From Arthrobacter sp. zg-Y820 (lineage in GTDB: Bacteria > Actinomycetota > Actinomycetes > Actinomycetales > Micrococcaceae), in NCBI RefSeq assembly GCF_030142155.1, contig NZ_CP126247.1, forward strand, positions 1,054,001 to 1,118,000: DNA of 64,000 nucleotides. Reading direction: 5' to 3'. This document shows positions 23,651-33,551 of the stretch, one piece after another. The translations under genes were made by a program, and so were the position numbers. Position 1 is the first letter of the stretch. Each line of letters opens with the position of its first letter. Under the pieces are notes generated by a model that saw only the letters and a program-made list of their open reading frames with translations, searched no databases and was not told the origin of the DNA.

Positions 23651-25042
23651 CTACCGCCCGCCGTCGTCGTCCTCGTAAACATCCGGAATCCCGTCGTCGT
23701 CCGCGTCCCGGGACTCCGCGTCCTCCACAGTCCGGTAATGCCGGTTGCGGATCCGCAGCAGGATGGAGGCCAGCACCGCAGCGGTGACCGACGCGGCGAG
23801 GATGGCGACCTTCGCGTGGTCATTGTGCTCGGTGCCGGGATCGAAGCTGAGGTCGTTGACCAGCAGCGACACGGTGAAGCCGATGCCGGCCAGGATCCCG
23901 ATGCCGAGCAGGTCGATCCACTTCACGCTGGCATCGAGCCGGGCCTTGGTGGCGGTGGTGATCAGCCAGGTGGTGGCCAGGATGCCCAGCGGCTTGCCGG
24001 CCACCAGCCCGGCCAGAATGCCGACCGCCACCGGATCGGCCAGCGCCGAGCCCAGGCCGCTGAAACCTCCGATCGCGACGCCGGCGGAAAAGAACGCAAA
24101 CACCGGCACCGCGAAACCGGCGGACAGCGGCCGGAACCGGTGCTCGAAAATCTCCGCCAGCCCCGGCTTGCCCGGTCCCGGCTGCACGGGCTTGCCGTAC
24201 GGGTCGCGGCGCAGCACCGGAATGCAGAAGCCCAGCAGCACCCCGGCCACCGTGGCATGCACCCCGGAAACGTGCATCAGCGCCCACACCACCAGCCCCA
24301 GCGGCAGCAGGATCAGCCAGGCGGACGCCGGATGGGCGGCGAGAATCCGCGACTTGCTCTGCGCCAGGTACAGGAACAGGCCCAGCGGCACCAGCATGAT
24401 CGCCAGATAGAGCAGGTGCAGGTCCTCGGTGTAGAAGAACGCGATGATGGTGATCGCCAGCAGATCATCGACCACGGCCAGGGTCAGCAGGAAGATCCGC
24501 AGCGCCGAGGGCAGGTGCGAGCTGATCACCGCCAGCACGGCCAGGGCAAACGCGATGTCGGTGGCGGTGGGAATGGCCCAGCCACGCAGCCCGTCCGAGC
24601 CCGCCACCAGATTCACCGCCACGTAGATCAGCGCGGGAACGACGACGCCGCCCGCCGCCGCGGCCACCGGCACTATCGCCTTGCTGAACTGGCGCAGGTC
24701 GCCGGCGACGAACTCGCGCTTCAGCTCCAGCCCCACCAGGAAGAAGAAGACGGCCAGCAGCCCGTCGGCGGCCCACTCGCCGACGCTGAGCTTCAGGTGC
24801 CAGGGCTCATAGCCGAATTCAAAGTCACGGATGGCGAAATAGGAGCCCGACGCCGGGGAGTTGGCCCAGATGAGCGCCGCCACCGTGGCGATCAGCAGCA
24901 GGATGCCGCCGACCGTTTCCTTGCGCAGGATCGCCTGGATGCGCAGGACTTCCGGATAGCTGGACCGGCCCAGGACCGTGCTGCCGCTGGCGGGCGGCGG
25001 CGCCGGAGTGCCGTCGTCGGGCTGGCTCTGCTGCTCCGGTGC
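23651..25042 (-). CDS. nhaA: Na+/H+ antiporter NhaA
   Basis: The 463-aa protein begins properly at the ATG at 25042, with GGAAGGAG just before it. After a Pro-rich cytoplasmic N-terminus it has 11-12 membrane helices with NhaA landmarks: [39 protein letters not shown] helix (here [21 protein letters not shown]), [19 protein letters not shown] with the ATDIAF signature, and [21 protein letters not shown] carrying the transport aspartate pair DD. The C-terminus is very acidic ([17 protein letters not shown]). It exports sodium in exchange for protons and controls internal pH. It is followed by no obvious partner. Confidence 0.95.
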   Translation of the reverse strand, partial: APEQQSQPDDGTPAPPPASGSTVLGRSSYPEVLRIQAILRKETVGGILLLIATVAALIWANSPASGSYFAIRDFEFGYEPWHLKLSVGEWAADGLLAVFFFLVGLELKREFVAGDLRQFSKAIVPVAAAAGGVVVPALIYVAVNLVAGSDGLRGWAIPTATDIAFALAVLAVISSHLPSALRIFLLTLAVVDDLLAITIIAFFYTEDLHLLYLAIMLVPLGLFLYLAQSKSRILAAHPASAWLILLPLGLVVWALMHVSGVHATVAGVLLGFCIPVLRRDPYGKPVQPGPGKPGLAEIFEHRFRPLSAGFAVPVFAFFSAGVAIGGFSGLGSALADPVAVGILAGLVAGKPLGILATTWLITTATKARLDASVKWIDLLGIGILAGIGFTVSLLVNDLSFDPGTEHNDHAKVAILAASVTAAVLASILLRIRNRHYRTVEDAESRDADDDGIPDVYEDDDGGR

Positions 25043-25099
25043 CATGGAACTCCTTCCGCAGGAAACGGGGTATTCGCATTCTGGCACCGACGGGCAGGT

Positions 25100-25333
25100 T
25101 TAGCCCATGAGCCCCCGGAAACCAACAATGATGGTGACCAATCCGAAGAGCATGGACGTGGTGGCCTTCATCAGGTTCACGGTCAGGTACCGGGTGGGGG
25201 CGCCCTTTTCGTCCCGGGCGCGGGGGCTCTTGTAGGCCTCGATCAGGTACGGCGGCCAGACGATCAGGCTCCAGAAGCCTCCGATGATGAGGATGACCGC
25301 CAGGGCGGTGGGCAGGACAATGCTGTTATCCAC
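25100..25333 (-). CDS. SCO4848-type small membrane protein
   Basis: This 77-aa protein has two membrane helices (LPTALAVILIIGGFWSLIVWP and TTSMLFGLVTIIVGFRG) around a conserved basic loop with PPYLIEAYKSPRARDEKG. The length and the W-x-x-x-W-P-x-x-I pattern match the SCO4848 family of Actinobacteria, whose role is unknown. It lies four bases after the DUF2505 gene in the same direction, suggesting one transcript. Confidence 0.8.
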   Translation of the reverse strand: MDNSIVLPTALAVILIIGGFWSLIVWPPYLIEAYKSPRARDEKGAPTRYLTVNLMKATTSMLFGLVTIIVGFRGLMG

Positions 25334-25336
25334 GGA

Positions 25337-25840
25337 TCAGGCCTTGCGGCTTTCGATCCACTTGCCGGCCTGGCCGGCCTGGAGGGTCAGGGCCTTGCCG
25401 ATCATGGGTTCAGCCTGCTGGGCAATCTTGTCGCCCAGGAACGGAATCGAGGAGCTGACCTTGCCGTCCACGTCCACGCGGGTGCCGCCGCCGACGGCGA
25501 CCAGGCGCTGCGTGGCGTTGACCTTCAGCGGCACGCCGCCCACCGAGAGGTCCACCGACGCCTCGCGGGAGCCGTCGGCAGCCGGAGCCGCCCACTTTTC
25601 CGTCTGCGTCACAGTCAGCGAGGCGCCGACAAACTTCTTGGCGATGTCCGGCAGCCGGTCCGTCGGCAGGGTGCGCACGGCGGTGAGCACAAACGGGCCG
25701 GTCGTGTCGCCGTCGACGCTGACCGACACGAGGGCGCCGCCCACATGCTCGCTGATACTGCGCAGGAAGTCCTCGCTGGCGAACGTGTCCGTAACCGTGC
25801 GGACGTCGTGGGGCAGGGTGGTCGAGGCGTTCAAAGCCAT
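25337..25840 (-). CDS. DUF2505 domain protein
   Basis: This 167-aa soluble protein matches the actinobacterial DUF2505 family: MALNASTTLPHDVRTVTDTFASEDFLRSIS at the start, then alternating beta strands and a C-terminal helix with KIAQQAEPMIGKAL. The fold is probably SRPBCC/Bet v1-like, able to hold a hydrophobic ligand, but no ligand is known. It is placed just upstream of the SCO4848-type gene. Confidence 0.8.
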   Translation of the reverse strand: MALNASTTLPHDVRTVTDTFASEDFLRSISEHVGGALVSVSVDGDTTGPFVLTAVRTLPTDRLPDIAKKFVGASLTVTQTEKWAAPAADGSREASVDLSVGGVPLKVNATQRLVAVGGGTRVDVDGKVSSSIPFLGDKIAQQAEPMIGKALTLQAGQAGKWIESRKA

Positions 25841-25996
25841 GGGTCCTCCAGATAGGTGTGCTGTCTTGCCGGCGGCACGCGTGCAGATGCAAACGGCTCA
25901 CCGGCCCAGCAACATCCTAATCTCCGGCGGTCCCCAGCTCCGAAACGGTGTTCCCGCCGAAATGGGGTTCCCGCGGGTGGCCGGACTTCCAGCAGG

Positions 25997-26725
25997 TCAC
26001 CGCTCCAGGCTGACGCAGGCGACGGCCCGGTCGTCGTCGTCATTAGGACTCGGGCTCGGTGTCGCGTCGTCGTCGAGGGTGATCAGCAGCGAGCGGCCGA
26101 TGCCGTCGTCGGGCAGGACCCACGGCACTGTGACGCTGGCGGTGGAGTTGCCGGTCCCGTCCGTGGTGAAGTCCAGGCTCAGCTCATCCGATTCCTCGCT
26201 CCGGGGGTCTTCGTACTCCTCCCCGGCGTCCGCGGGGGACGCGCCGCACAGGCGTTCATGCAGGGTGGCGTCGAACTCCGTGTTGCCCTTGAAGCCGCGC
26301 GCGATCATCTCTAGGGTGGTGGCGGCGTCGGTCGAGTCGATCGTGACGGTGGTGTCCGCGCCGTCGGGCACCAGCGTGGTGTCGTAAGTGCTGGCGATCG
26401 CATTGTCGCAGTATGGGCCGAAGGTGCCCTGAATGATGCCGCTGGCAATCGGGCTGGGCGTGGTGGCGCCGCACCGCTCGGCGTTCTGGGTGGTTCCCGG
26501 AACGCCCTGCGCCTCGCAGCTTTCCTGCGCCGCGCTGCCGGGGGACGCGGAGTCGCAGGCCGCCGCCGTATCCGGGGATTCCGACCCCGGGCTGGGGGAC
26601 GAGGTGGCCTCTTCATTGTCCGACGAGTACGAGCCGCCTCCGGTCTCGTTGTCGTTGTTGCAGGCCGATAGGGCCAGCAGCGAGAGGGTAAGCGCGGAAA
26701 GCAGCAGAAGAAGTTTGCGTGCCAT
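25997..26725 (-). CDS. Predicted lipoprotein of unknown function
   Basis: The 242-aa protein starts at the ATG at 26725 with AAGGA seven bases before it. The signal sequence ends in the lipobox L-S-A-C (residues 18-21), so Cys21 should be lipid-modified. A Ser/Pro/Glu/Asp-rich low-complexity linker (residues 25-60) leads to a beta-rich domain with several cysteines that may pair. The C-terminus is acidic (DDDDRAVACVSLE). No family was recognised. It is divergent from the secreted peptidase at 27034. Confidence 0.75.
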   Translation of the reverse strand: MARKLLLLLSALTLSLLALSACNNDNETGGGSYSSDNEEATSSPSPGSESPDTAAACDSASPGSAAQESCEAQGVPGTTQNAERCGATTPSPIASGIIQGTFGPYCDNAIASTYDTTLVPDGADTTVTIDSTDAATTLEMIARGFKGNTEFDATLHERLCGASPADAGEEYEDPRSEESDELSLDFTTDGTGNSTASVTVPWVLPDDGIGRSLLITLDDDATPSPSPNDDDDRAVACVSLER

Positions 26726-27033
26726 GGGGCAGTCCTTACGTGGCGTGGAGTCTGCGGTGTGGTGTGTGCCCGTGCCTTTCCAGCGTGGCAGGGCCTGCGG
26801 TGAAAAACCATAACGGGCCCGCGCATTGGGCCTCCGGCCGGCGGGGTGGCCCGAAAAGTTGGCAACGTAGCGGGCCGGACCGCCCACGTCACGCGTACGA
26901 CGGCGGATTGCCGGTTTTTCGGGGCAGGTTCCGGCCAGCGTGGGGACTGCGGTTCCGGCCGCCCCTGCGGAGCCCTAGCCTCGGCGGCATGTGCCCCGGA
27001 TCGGGGCTCATCACTCGCACTCCTAGGGGAAGC
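26726..27033. other. Divergent intergenic region
   Basis: The 308 bases between the leftward lipoprotein and the rightward peptidase should hold both promoters. The sequence is GC-rich; I see no clear -35/-10 pair, hairpin or reading frame. AGGGGAAGC immediately precedes the peptidase ATG. Confidence 0.4.
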
Positions 27034-28737
27034 ATGAAAACACAACGAACACTCCGCGGCGCTGCGCTCGCCGCCGCGGTTGTCCTTGCCGCCGGCACTG
27101 CCGCTCCGGTGTACGCCGCCGAGATCGATGCCGCCGAAGTTAATGGTGCCGGGGTCGGCGGCGCGGGATACGGTTCCGGGCAGCATCCCGGAAAGGGGAA
27201 GCCGGGCTACGGGAAGCCGGGGAAACCGGGGAAGCCGGAGTACGGGAAACCGGGATACGGGAAGCCGGGGAAGCCGGGTTACGGAAAACCGGTCAAGGAT
27301 GAGAGCGCGAAGCTGCGCTCGAAGGTCACCGTCAAGAACGTTTTTGAGCACTTGGAAGAGCTGCAGGAGGCGGCCGATGTGAACGGCGGCAACCGGGCCG
27401 CCGGCACCCCAGGCTACGAGGCGTCCGCGCAGTACATCGAATCGGAGCTGCGCCGGGCCGGCTACCGGCCCGTGCGGCAGGAGTTCACCTATGGCCAGTT
27501 CGAGCTGCTCGGCGAAGCGCTGGAACAAACCGCGCCCACTCCCACCGTGTACACGGCAGGGACTGACTTCACCACCATGACATTCTCCGGCGCCGGAGAC
27601 GTCACCGCAGCGGTCACCCCCGTGGACATCAACCTCGCCGGCGACCGGGTCAACACCTCAGGGTGCGAGCCGGAGGACTTCATCGGCTTTGCCGCCGGAG
27701 ACATTGCGCTGCTCCAGCGCGGGGAGTGTGACTTCGCCGTCAAGGTGCAGAACGCCGCCGACGCCGGAGCCGCGGGCGCGGTGCTTTTCAACCAGGGCAA
27801 CACCGAGGAACGCTCCGGTATCCTCAACGGCACGCTCGGTGCCGAGGCGGCGATTCCCGCTGTCAGCGCCACCTTCGCGCTCGGCGAGGCGCTCGCCGGC
27901 ACGCCGGGGGCGGAACTGCGGATCGCCGTGGACTCGGCGGTGCAGGTCATCAATTCCTTCAACGTCCTGGCGGACACCCGGACCGGGGATCCGGAGCGCA
28001 CCGTCGTCGTCGGCGCCCACCTGGACTCCGTGGCCGAGGGCCCGGGGATCAACGACAACGGCAGTGGCAGCGCCGCCGTCCTGGAGACCGCGGTGCAGCT
28101 GGCCAAGAACGCCAAGAAGAATCCGCTGGAGAACCGGGTGCGCTTCGCGTTCTGGGGCAGCGAGGAGGATAGCTTGATCGGTTCGAACCACTACGTCTCC
28201 CAGCTCGACGAAGCGGGGATCGCCGGAACCCTGGCAAACCTGAACTTCGACATGGTGGGCTCACCGAACTTTGTCCGGTTTGTGTACGACGGCGACGGCG
28301 ATGCCTTTGACCTGGCCGGTCCCGAGGGGTCGGCTGAGATCGAGAGCGTGTTCGAGGAGTACTTCGCCTCCCAATCCTTGGAGTCGGCGCCCACCGAGTT
28401 CAGCGGCCGGTCGGACTACTCGGCGTTCATCACGGCAGGCATTCCCGCCGGCGGCCTGTTCTCCGGTGCCGAAGACATCAAGACGGAGGAGGAAGCGGCG
28501 CTGTTCGGCGGAACGGCCGGGGAAGCGTACGACTCCTGCTACCACCAGGCTTGCGACGACCTGGGGAACGTCAGCTGGACAGCGCTGGACCAGATGTCCG
28601 ACGCCGTGGCGCACTCGGTGCTGACGTTTGCCCGGACTGAGGCTGATCTGCGCGGCGGTGCCGGGGTCGATGCCCAGCAGCGGACGGCTCCGGCCGGACC
28701 GGAGCTGCAGTACCGCGGTGACGTCCTGGTGAAGTAG
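27034..28737 (+). CDS. Secreted M28-family aminopeptidase with PA domain
   Basis: This 567-aa protein has a signal peptide cut near AAPVYAAE, then a low-complexity segment of repeated GKPGY/GKPGKPG units (about residues 50-85) that may bind the cell wall or act as a spacer. The PA domain follows (GCEPEDFIGFAAGDIALLQRG, CDFAVKVQNAADAGA). The M28 catalytic domain has the first zinc ligands in VVVGAHLDSVAEGPGINDNGSG (His near 329, Asp), a catalytic Glu in FWGSEEDSLIGS and later ligands in NFDMVGSPN and CYHQACDD. It resembles Streptomyces and leucine-type aminopeptidases. The start at 27034 has AGGGGA upstream; the open frame continues further 5' but is non-coding there. Confidence 0.9.
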   Translation: MKTQRTLRGAALAAAVVLAAGTAAPVYAAEIDAAEVNGAGVGGAGYGSGQHPGKGKPGYGKPGKPGKPEYGKPGYGKPGKPGYGKPVKDESAKLRSKVTVKNVFEHLEELQEAADVNGGNRAAGTPGYEASAQYIESELRRAGYRPVRQEFTYGQFELLGEALEQTAPTPTVYTAGTDFTTMTFSGAGDVTAAVTPVDINLAGDRVNTSGCEPEDFIGFAAGDIALLQRGECDFAVKVQNAADAGAAGAVLFNQGNTEERSGILNGTLGAEAAIPAVSATFALGEALAGTPGAELRIAVDSAVQVINSFNVLADTRTGDPERTVVVGAHLDSVAEGPGINDNGSGSAAVLETAVQLAKNAKKNPLENRVRFAFWGSEEDSLIGSNHYVSQLDEAGIAGTLANLNFDMVGSPNFVRFVYDGDGDAFDLAGPEGSAEIESVFEEYFASQSLESAPTEFSGRSDYSAFITAGIPAGGLFSGAEDIKTEEEAALFGGTAGEAYDSCYHQACDDLGNVSWTALDQMSDAVAHSVLTFARTEADLRGGAGVDAQQRTAPAGPELQYRGDVLVK

Positions 28738-29867
28738 TGCCTTGAGGCAGTGATGCCTTGAGGCGGTAACGCCGGGAGGAAGTAATGCCCGGGCGGAAGT
28801 AGTGCCACGGTGAAGAAACCCGGGTGGAAGGCGGAGGGCTCCGGCTGTGAGCTTTCCGCCTCCCTTGCTGTCCGGGGCGTGGAACCCTGTCCCTTTCGGG
28901 CGGGATCGACGTCCCTTTGGGGCGGGATCGACCGTTTTGGGATTCTGCTGCCCCTGCGAACCGGCAGCAGAATCCCAAACTGGCAGCAGAACCCCAAACC
29001 GGCAGGGATTTGCCCGGGGTCGGCGTGGCAAACCCTCCCTGCGGGCGGAATCGACCGTTTGGGGCATTTCTTACCCCTGCGGACCGGCTGGAACTGCCCG
29101 GAACGGCAGGGTTTGCCCGGAACAGCTGGAATTGCCCGGAACGGCTGGAATTGCCCAAAACGGCAGGGCTTGGCCGGAACGGCAGGGTTTGCCCGGAACG
29201 GCTGGAAAGCGGAGCGGGAGGTGGGTAGGTGGCCCGTGACGGCAGATGCGGTTATCGGGGTCTGCGCGAAACACTCCGTTTTGTGACAAATCGACCGTTT
29301 TGTGAATCTGCTGCCACTACGAACCGGCAGCAGAATCCCAAACTGGCAGCAGAATCCCAAACCGGCAGGGATTTGCCCGGGTCGGAGTGGAGAATCCTCC
29401 TTTTCGGGCAGAATCGACCGTTTGGGGCATTTCTTACCCCTGCGGACCGGCTGGAAATGCCCCGAACGGCAGGGTATGCCCGGATCGGCTGGAAATGCCC
29501 GAGACGGCAGCAGCCCGCAGCCCGGAAGCCGGCAACCCAACAGCCAGGAAGCCGGAAACGCGGCAACCCGGAACGGCAACCCGGAACCCGGCAACCCGGA
29601 ACCCGGCAACCCGGAACCCGGCAACCCGGAACCCGACAACGCGGCAGCCGGCAACCCGGCAACCCAGCAGCCCGGACAGCAGATCCGGCCCGACGAAGCC
29701 CTCCATCAGCCCGCAGCGGACGAGGCCTTTCGTGCCCCACCCCAGCAGGTAGGCTGGAAGAAAAGCCCCGGGGTTCCTAGTGAACTTCGGGTATTTGCGT
29801 TGCTTTGCCTCACCCAAGCTGCCGCCGCACCCGGCGGCAGCGCCTCAGCCAAGGAGAGCCCCTGCCC
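28738..29867. repeat. Repeat-filled intergenic region (family C elements and a minisatellite)
   Basis: This 1.1-kb gap holds no gene. It contains two diverged copies of a roughly 200-base unit (28927-29147 and 29290-29492). Each begins ATCGACCGTTTT and carries GGCAGCAGAATCCC, GACCGTTTGGGGCATTTC and many short CGGAACGGCAGGG or CGGCTGGAA phrases. Copy 1 has a perfect 17-bp inverted repeat, TTTGGGATTCTGCTGCC (28936-28952) with its complement at 28963-28979. Next comes a minisatellite with four copies of CAACCCGGAACCCGG (about 29576-29636). Frames in several directions are open only because the repeats lack stops. A related element lies at 55640-55800. Confidence 0.75.
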
Positions 29868-32800
29868 ATGAGTCTGAACGGACTGCGCGCCGCACTGGCC
29901 GAAGACCCGTCCTACGCACGGGTGCGAACCCTCGCTTCGCGCACCCCCGAGCGCCGCAGCGAAGACATGCAGATCGGCGCCCCGCAGGGGATGCGCGCGG
30001 CGCTGCTGGCGGAAATGGTCGACGGGCTCGCCGCTGCGGCCGACGACGCCGGCACCGGCAACGCGGCCACGGCACCGCCGGTGGTGCTGGCCATCACCGC
30101 GACGGGCCGCGAGGCCGAGGACCTGGCCGCCGCGCTGCGCTCCTACCTGCCGCTGGCCGGGATCGAGGAATTTCCGTCCTGGGAAACCCTGCCGCATGAA
30201 CGGCTCTCGCCGCGCTCGGACACCGTGGGTCGGCGGCTGTCGGTGCTGCGCCGGCTCGCCCATCCCGAGGGCCATCCGATCTCCGTGATCGTGGCCCCGG
30301 TGCGCGCCGTCGTGCAGCCGCTCGTTGCCGGGCTCGGCGACCTGCAGCCGGTGTCCCTGAAAGTGGGGGAGGAGCGGCAGTTCGACGCCGTCGTCAAGGC
30401 CCTCTCCGAAGCCGCCTACGCGCGGGTGGACATGGTCTCGCACCGCGGCGAGTTCGCCGTCCGCGGCGGCATCCTGGATGTCTTTCCGCCCACCGAGGAC
30501 CATCCCATCCGGATCGACTTCTTCGGCGACGAGGTGGATTCGATGCGCTGGTTCGCCGTCGCCGACCAGCGCACCCTCACCGGGCCGAACGTCACGCATC
30601 CCACCGAACTGTTTGCGCCGCCGTGCCGCGAAATCCTCATCACCCCCTCGGTGATGAGCCGTGCCGCGAAGCTGCAGGGCTCCATGCCCGCGGCCGCCGA
30701 CATGCTGGAGAAGATCGCCGGCGGCATCGCCGTCGAGGGGATGGAATCCCTGGCCCCGGTCCTGGTCGATGAGATGGTTCCGCTGATGGGCGAGCTGCCC
30801 GCCGGATCGCTCTCCGTCGTGATCGAACCAGAGAAGGTCCGCGCCCGCGCGCACGACCTCGCCGCCACCAACGAGGAGTTCCTCGCCGCCGCCTGGGCCA
30901 CGGCGTCCGACGGCGGTTCCGCGCCGCTGGATCTGTCCGCCGGCATCAGCGCCGATCTGGAGGCCGCCAGCTTCCGGTCCCTGACCGACACCCGGTCCGC
31001 GGCGCTGGCCAACTCCGTGGGCTGGTGGTCCATCACCTCCTTCAACCCCGACGACGAAACCGTCCTGGATATCGACACCCTGACCATCAACGCCCGTGAA
31101 CCGCGCGGTTACCAGGGCGACGTGGCGGAAATGATGGAGTTCATCGGCTCCCGGGTCCGCGACGCCTGGCGCGTCGTCGTCGTCACCGAGGGTCCCGGCC
31201 CGGCCGCGCGGCTGGCCGAGCTGTTCCGGGACAACGACATTCCGGCGTCGCTCACGGAGTCGGTGGACACCGAGCCGGTGCCGGGGATCATCTCCATCAC
31301 CACCGCCAGCGCCGGCCGCGGCTATGTCTTAGACGGGCTGAAGACCGGCCTGCTGACCGAGGCCGACCTGCTGGGCCGGGCCAGCGCCTACTCCACCCGG
31401 GACATGCGCAAGATGCCCTCGAAGCGGCGCAACGCCGTCGACCCCCTGCAGCTGCACGAGGGCGACTTTGTGGTGCACGAGCAGCACGGCGTGGGCAAGT
31501 TTGTGGAGCTCATCCAGCGGGCCACCGGCGCCGGTGCCAGCAAGACCGTGCGCGAGTACCTGGTGCTCGAATACGCGCCGGCGAAGCGCGGCGGCCCCGG
31601 CGACCGGCTGTTTGTGCCCACCGACCAGCTGGACCAGATCACCCGCTACGTGGGCGGGGAAACCCCGGTGCTGTCCAAGATGGGCGGCTCGGACTGGGCC
31701 AAGACCAAGTCCCGGGCGCGCAAGGCGGTCAAGGAGATTGCCGGCGAGCTGATCCGGCTCTACTCGGCCCGGATGGCGTCCAAGGGGCATGCGTTCGCGA
31801 AGGACACCCCCTGGCAACGCGAGCTGGAGGAGGCGTTCCCGTATGTGGAAACTCCGGACCAGCTGACCACGATCAACGAGGTCAAGGCGGACATGGAGAA
31901 GGAAGTTCCCATGGACCGGCTGGTCTCCGGCGACGTGGGCTACGGCAAGACCGAGATCGCTGTGCGCGCCGCGTTCAAGGCGGTGCAGGACGGCAAGCAG
32001 GTGGCCGTGCTGGTGCCCACCACGCTGCTGGCCCAGCAGCACATGGAAACCTTCGGCGAACGCTTCTCCGGGTTCCCGGTCCGGGTGGATTCGCTGTCCC
32101 GGTTCCAGACCTCCAAGCAGGCCAAGGAAACCATTGAGGGCGTGAAGAACGGGTCCGTTGACGTGGTCATCGGCACGCACCGGCTGCTCTCGCAGGAGGT
32201 CCAGTTCAAGGACCTGGGCCTGGTGATCGTGGATGAGGAGCAGCGCTTCGGCGTCGAGCACAAGGAAGCGCTGAAGAAGATGCGCACCAACGTGGACGTC
32301 CTGGCGATGAGCGCCACCCCGATTCCGCGCACGCTCGAGATGTCGCTGACCGGCATCCGGGAAACCTCCACGCTGGCCACCCCGCCGGAGGAGCGCCATC
32401 CGGTGCTGACCTACGTGGGCCCGTACACGGACCGGCAGGCGTCCGCCGCGATCCGCCGCGAGCTGATGCGCGAGGGGCAGGTGTTCTTCGTGCACAACCG
32501 GGTGTCGTCGATCGACGGCACCGCCGCGCGCCTGCGCGAGCTGGTCCCGGAGGCGCGCATCGCCGTCGCGCACGGGCAGATGGGCGAGTCCAAGCTTGAG
32601 CAGATCATCGTGGACTTCTGGGAAAAGCGCTTTGACGTGCTGGTGTGCACCACCATCATCGAAACCGGGCTGGACATTTCCAACGCCAACACGCTGATCG
32701 TGGACCGCGCCGACCACTTCGGCCTGTCCCAGCTGCACCAGCTGCGCGGCCGCGTGGGCCGCGGCCGGGAGCGTGCCTACGCGTACTTCCTGTATCCGTC

Positions 32801-33485
32801 GGAGAAGCCGCTGGGCGAGGTGGCGCTGGAACGGTTGAAGGCCGTGGCCACTCACAACGAGCTCGGCGCCGGCATGCAGCTGGCGATGAAGGACCTGGAG
32901 ATCCGCGGGGCCGGCAACCTGCTCGGCGGGGAACAGTCCGGGCACATTGCCGGCGTCGGCTTTGACCTCTACATCCGGCTGGTCGGCGAGGCCGTGGCGG
33001 ATTACCGCGGCGAGGCCGAGGAGAAGGCAGCGGAGATGAAGATCGAGCTTCCGGTCAACGCGCACCTGCCGCACGACTACGTGCCGGGGGAACGGCTGCG
33101 CCTGGAGGCCTACCGCAAGCTGGCCTCAGCTCTCACCCACGAGGCGATCGACGAGGTGCTGGCGGAACTGGTGGACCGCTACGGCGAGCCGCCGCAGGCC
33201 GTGCAGAACCTGATCGAGGTGGCCCAGTTCCGGGTCAACGCCCGCGAGGCCGGACTGACGGACGTGGCGCTGCAGGGGAACTTCATCAAGTTCGCCCCGG
33301 CGGACCTGCCCGAATCGCGGACCATGCGCCTGCAGCGGCTGTTCCCGGGCGCCCAGGTGAAGCCGGCGCTGAACGCGGTGCTGGTGCCCAAGCCCAAGAC
33401 CGCGCGGATCGGCGGGCGGGACCTGGTCGACGCCGAGATCCTGGCCTGGGCGCAGAAGGTCGTGGACGCGGTGTTCAAGGACTAG
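29868..33485 (+). CDS. mfd: Transcription-repair coupling factor Mfd
   Basis: This 1205-aa protein is a full-length Mfd. The N-terminal UvrB-like part (residues 1-470) includes SYLPLAGIEEFPSWETLPHE and FAVRGGILDVFPP. The RNA-polymerase-interacting CarD-like domain is near 530 (EGDFVVHEQHGVGKFVEL). The RecG-like translocase has Walker A (GDVGYGKTE, about 690), the DEEQ box (VDEEQRFGVEHK, about 788), TIIETGLDISNANT and QLRGRVGRG. The C-terminal TRCF domain follows (LPHDYVPGERLRLEAYRKLA). It removes RNA polymerase stalled at lesions and recruits UvrA. The start at 29868 has AAGGAG 11 bases upstream and begins the conserved sequence. Confidence 0.97.
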   Translation: MSLNGLRAALAEDPSYARVRTLASRTPERRSEDMQIGAPQGMRAALLAEMVDGLAAAADDAGTGNAATAPPVVLAITATGREAEDLAAALRSYLPLAGIEEFPSWETLPHERLSPRSDTVGRRLSVLRRLAHPEGHPISVIVAPVRAVVQPLVAGLGDLQPVSLKVGEERQFDAVVKALSEAAYARVDMVSHRGEFAVRGGILDVFPPTEDHPIRIDFFGDEVDSMRWFAVADQRTLTGPNVTHPTELFAPPCREILITPSVMSRAAKLQGSMPAAADMLEKIAGGIAVEGMESLAPVLVDEMVPLMGELPAGSLSVVIEPEKVRARAHDLAATNEEFLAAAWATASDGGSAPLDLSAGISADLEAASFRSLTDTRSAALANSVGWWSITSFNPDDETVLDIDTLTINAREPRGYQGDVAEMMEFIGSRVRDAWRVVVVTEGPGPAARLAELFRDNDIPASLTESVDTEPVPGIISITTASAGRGYVLDGLKTGLLTEADLLGRASAYSTRDMRKMPSKRRNAVDPLQLHEGDFVVHEQHGVGKFVELIQRATGAGASKTVREYLVLEYAPAKRGGPGDRLFVPTDQLDQITRYVGGETPVLSKMGGSDWAKTKSRARKAVKEIAGELIRLYSARMASKGHAFAKDTPWQRELEEAFPYVETPDQLTTINEVKADMEKEVPMDRLVSGDVGYGKTEIAVRAAFKAVQDGKQVAVLVPTTLLAQQHMETFGERFSGFPVRVDSLSRFQTSKQAKETIEGVKNGSVDVVIGTHRLLSQEVQFKDLGLVIVDEEQRFGVEHKEALKKMRTNVDVLAMSATPIPRTLEMSLTGIRETSTLATPPEERHPVLTYVGPYTDRQASAAIRRELMREGQVFFVHNRVSSIDGTAARLRELVPEARIAVAHGQMGESKLEQIIVDFWEKRFDVLVCTTIIETGLDISNANTLIVDRADHFGLSQLHQLRGRVGRGRERAYAYFLYPSEKPLGEVALERLKAVATHNELGAGMQLAMKDLEIRGAGNLLGGEQSGHIAGVGFDLYIRLVGEAVADYRGEAEEKAAEMKIELPVNAHLPHDYVPGERLRLEAYRKLASALTHEAIDEVLAELVDRYGEPPQAVQNLIEVAQFRVNAREAGLTDVALQGNFIKFAPADLPESRTMRLQRLFPGAQVKPALNAVLVPKPKTARIGGRDLVDAEILAWAQKVVDAVFKD

Positions 33486-33491
33486 CCGCGT

Positions 33492-33527
33492 GCCGGATGC
33501 CCGGCGCCCTGTCGCCGGGCGTCCGGC
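33492..33527 (+). terminator. Hairpin after mfd
   Basis: GCCGGATGCCCGGCG and CGCCGGGCGTCCGGC pair over 15 positions with one T-G pair and a six-base loop, seven bases after the mfd stop. There is no T run, so termination may be weak. Confidence 0.55.
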
Positions 33528-33551
33528 TGGCGTCCGGTCACTGGCGGTCGG

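Noticed and set aside
23738..25855. 705-codon frame on the plus strand opposite nhaA and its neighbours
   Set aside because: It lies antisense to clearly recognised genes, is extremely rich in Arg, Gln, Gly and His, and exists because high-GC codons leave the opposite strand free of stops.
28539..29654. 371-codon minus-strand frame across the family C repeats
   Set aside because: The product is a string of repeated GLGFCCQFGILLPV-like phrases created by the DNA repeats; no ribosome site, and it enters the peptidase gene.
31329..33074. 581-codon frame antisense to mfd
   Set aside because: Composition is an artefact of GC-rich third positions; mfd on the other strand is certain.
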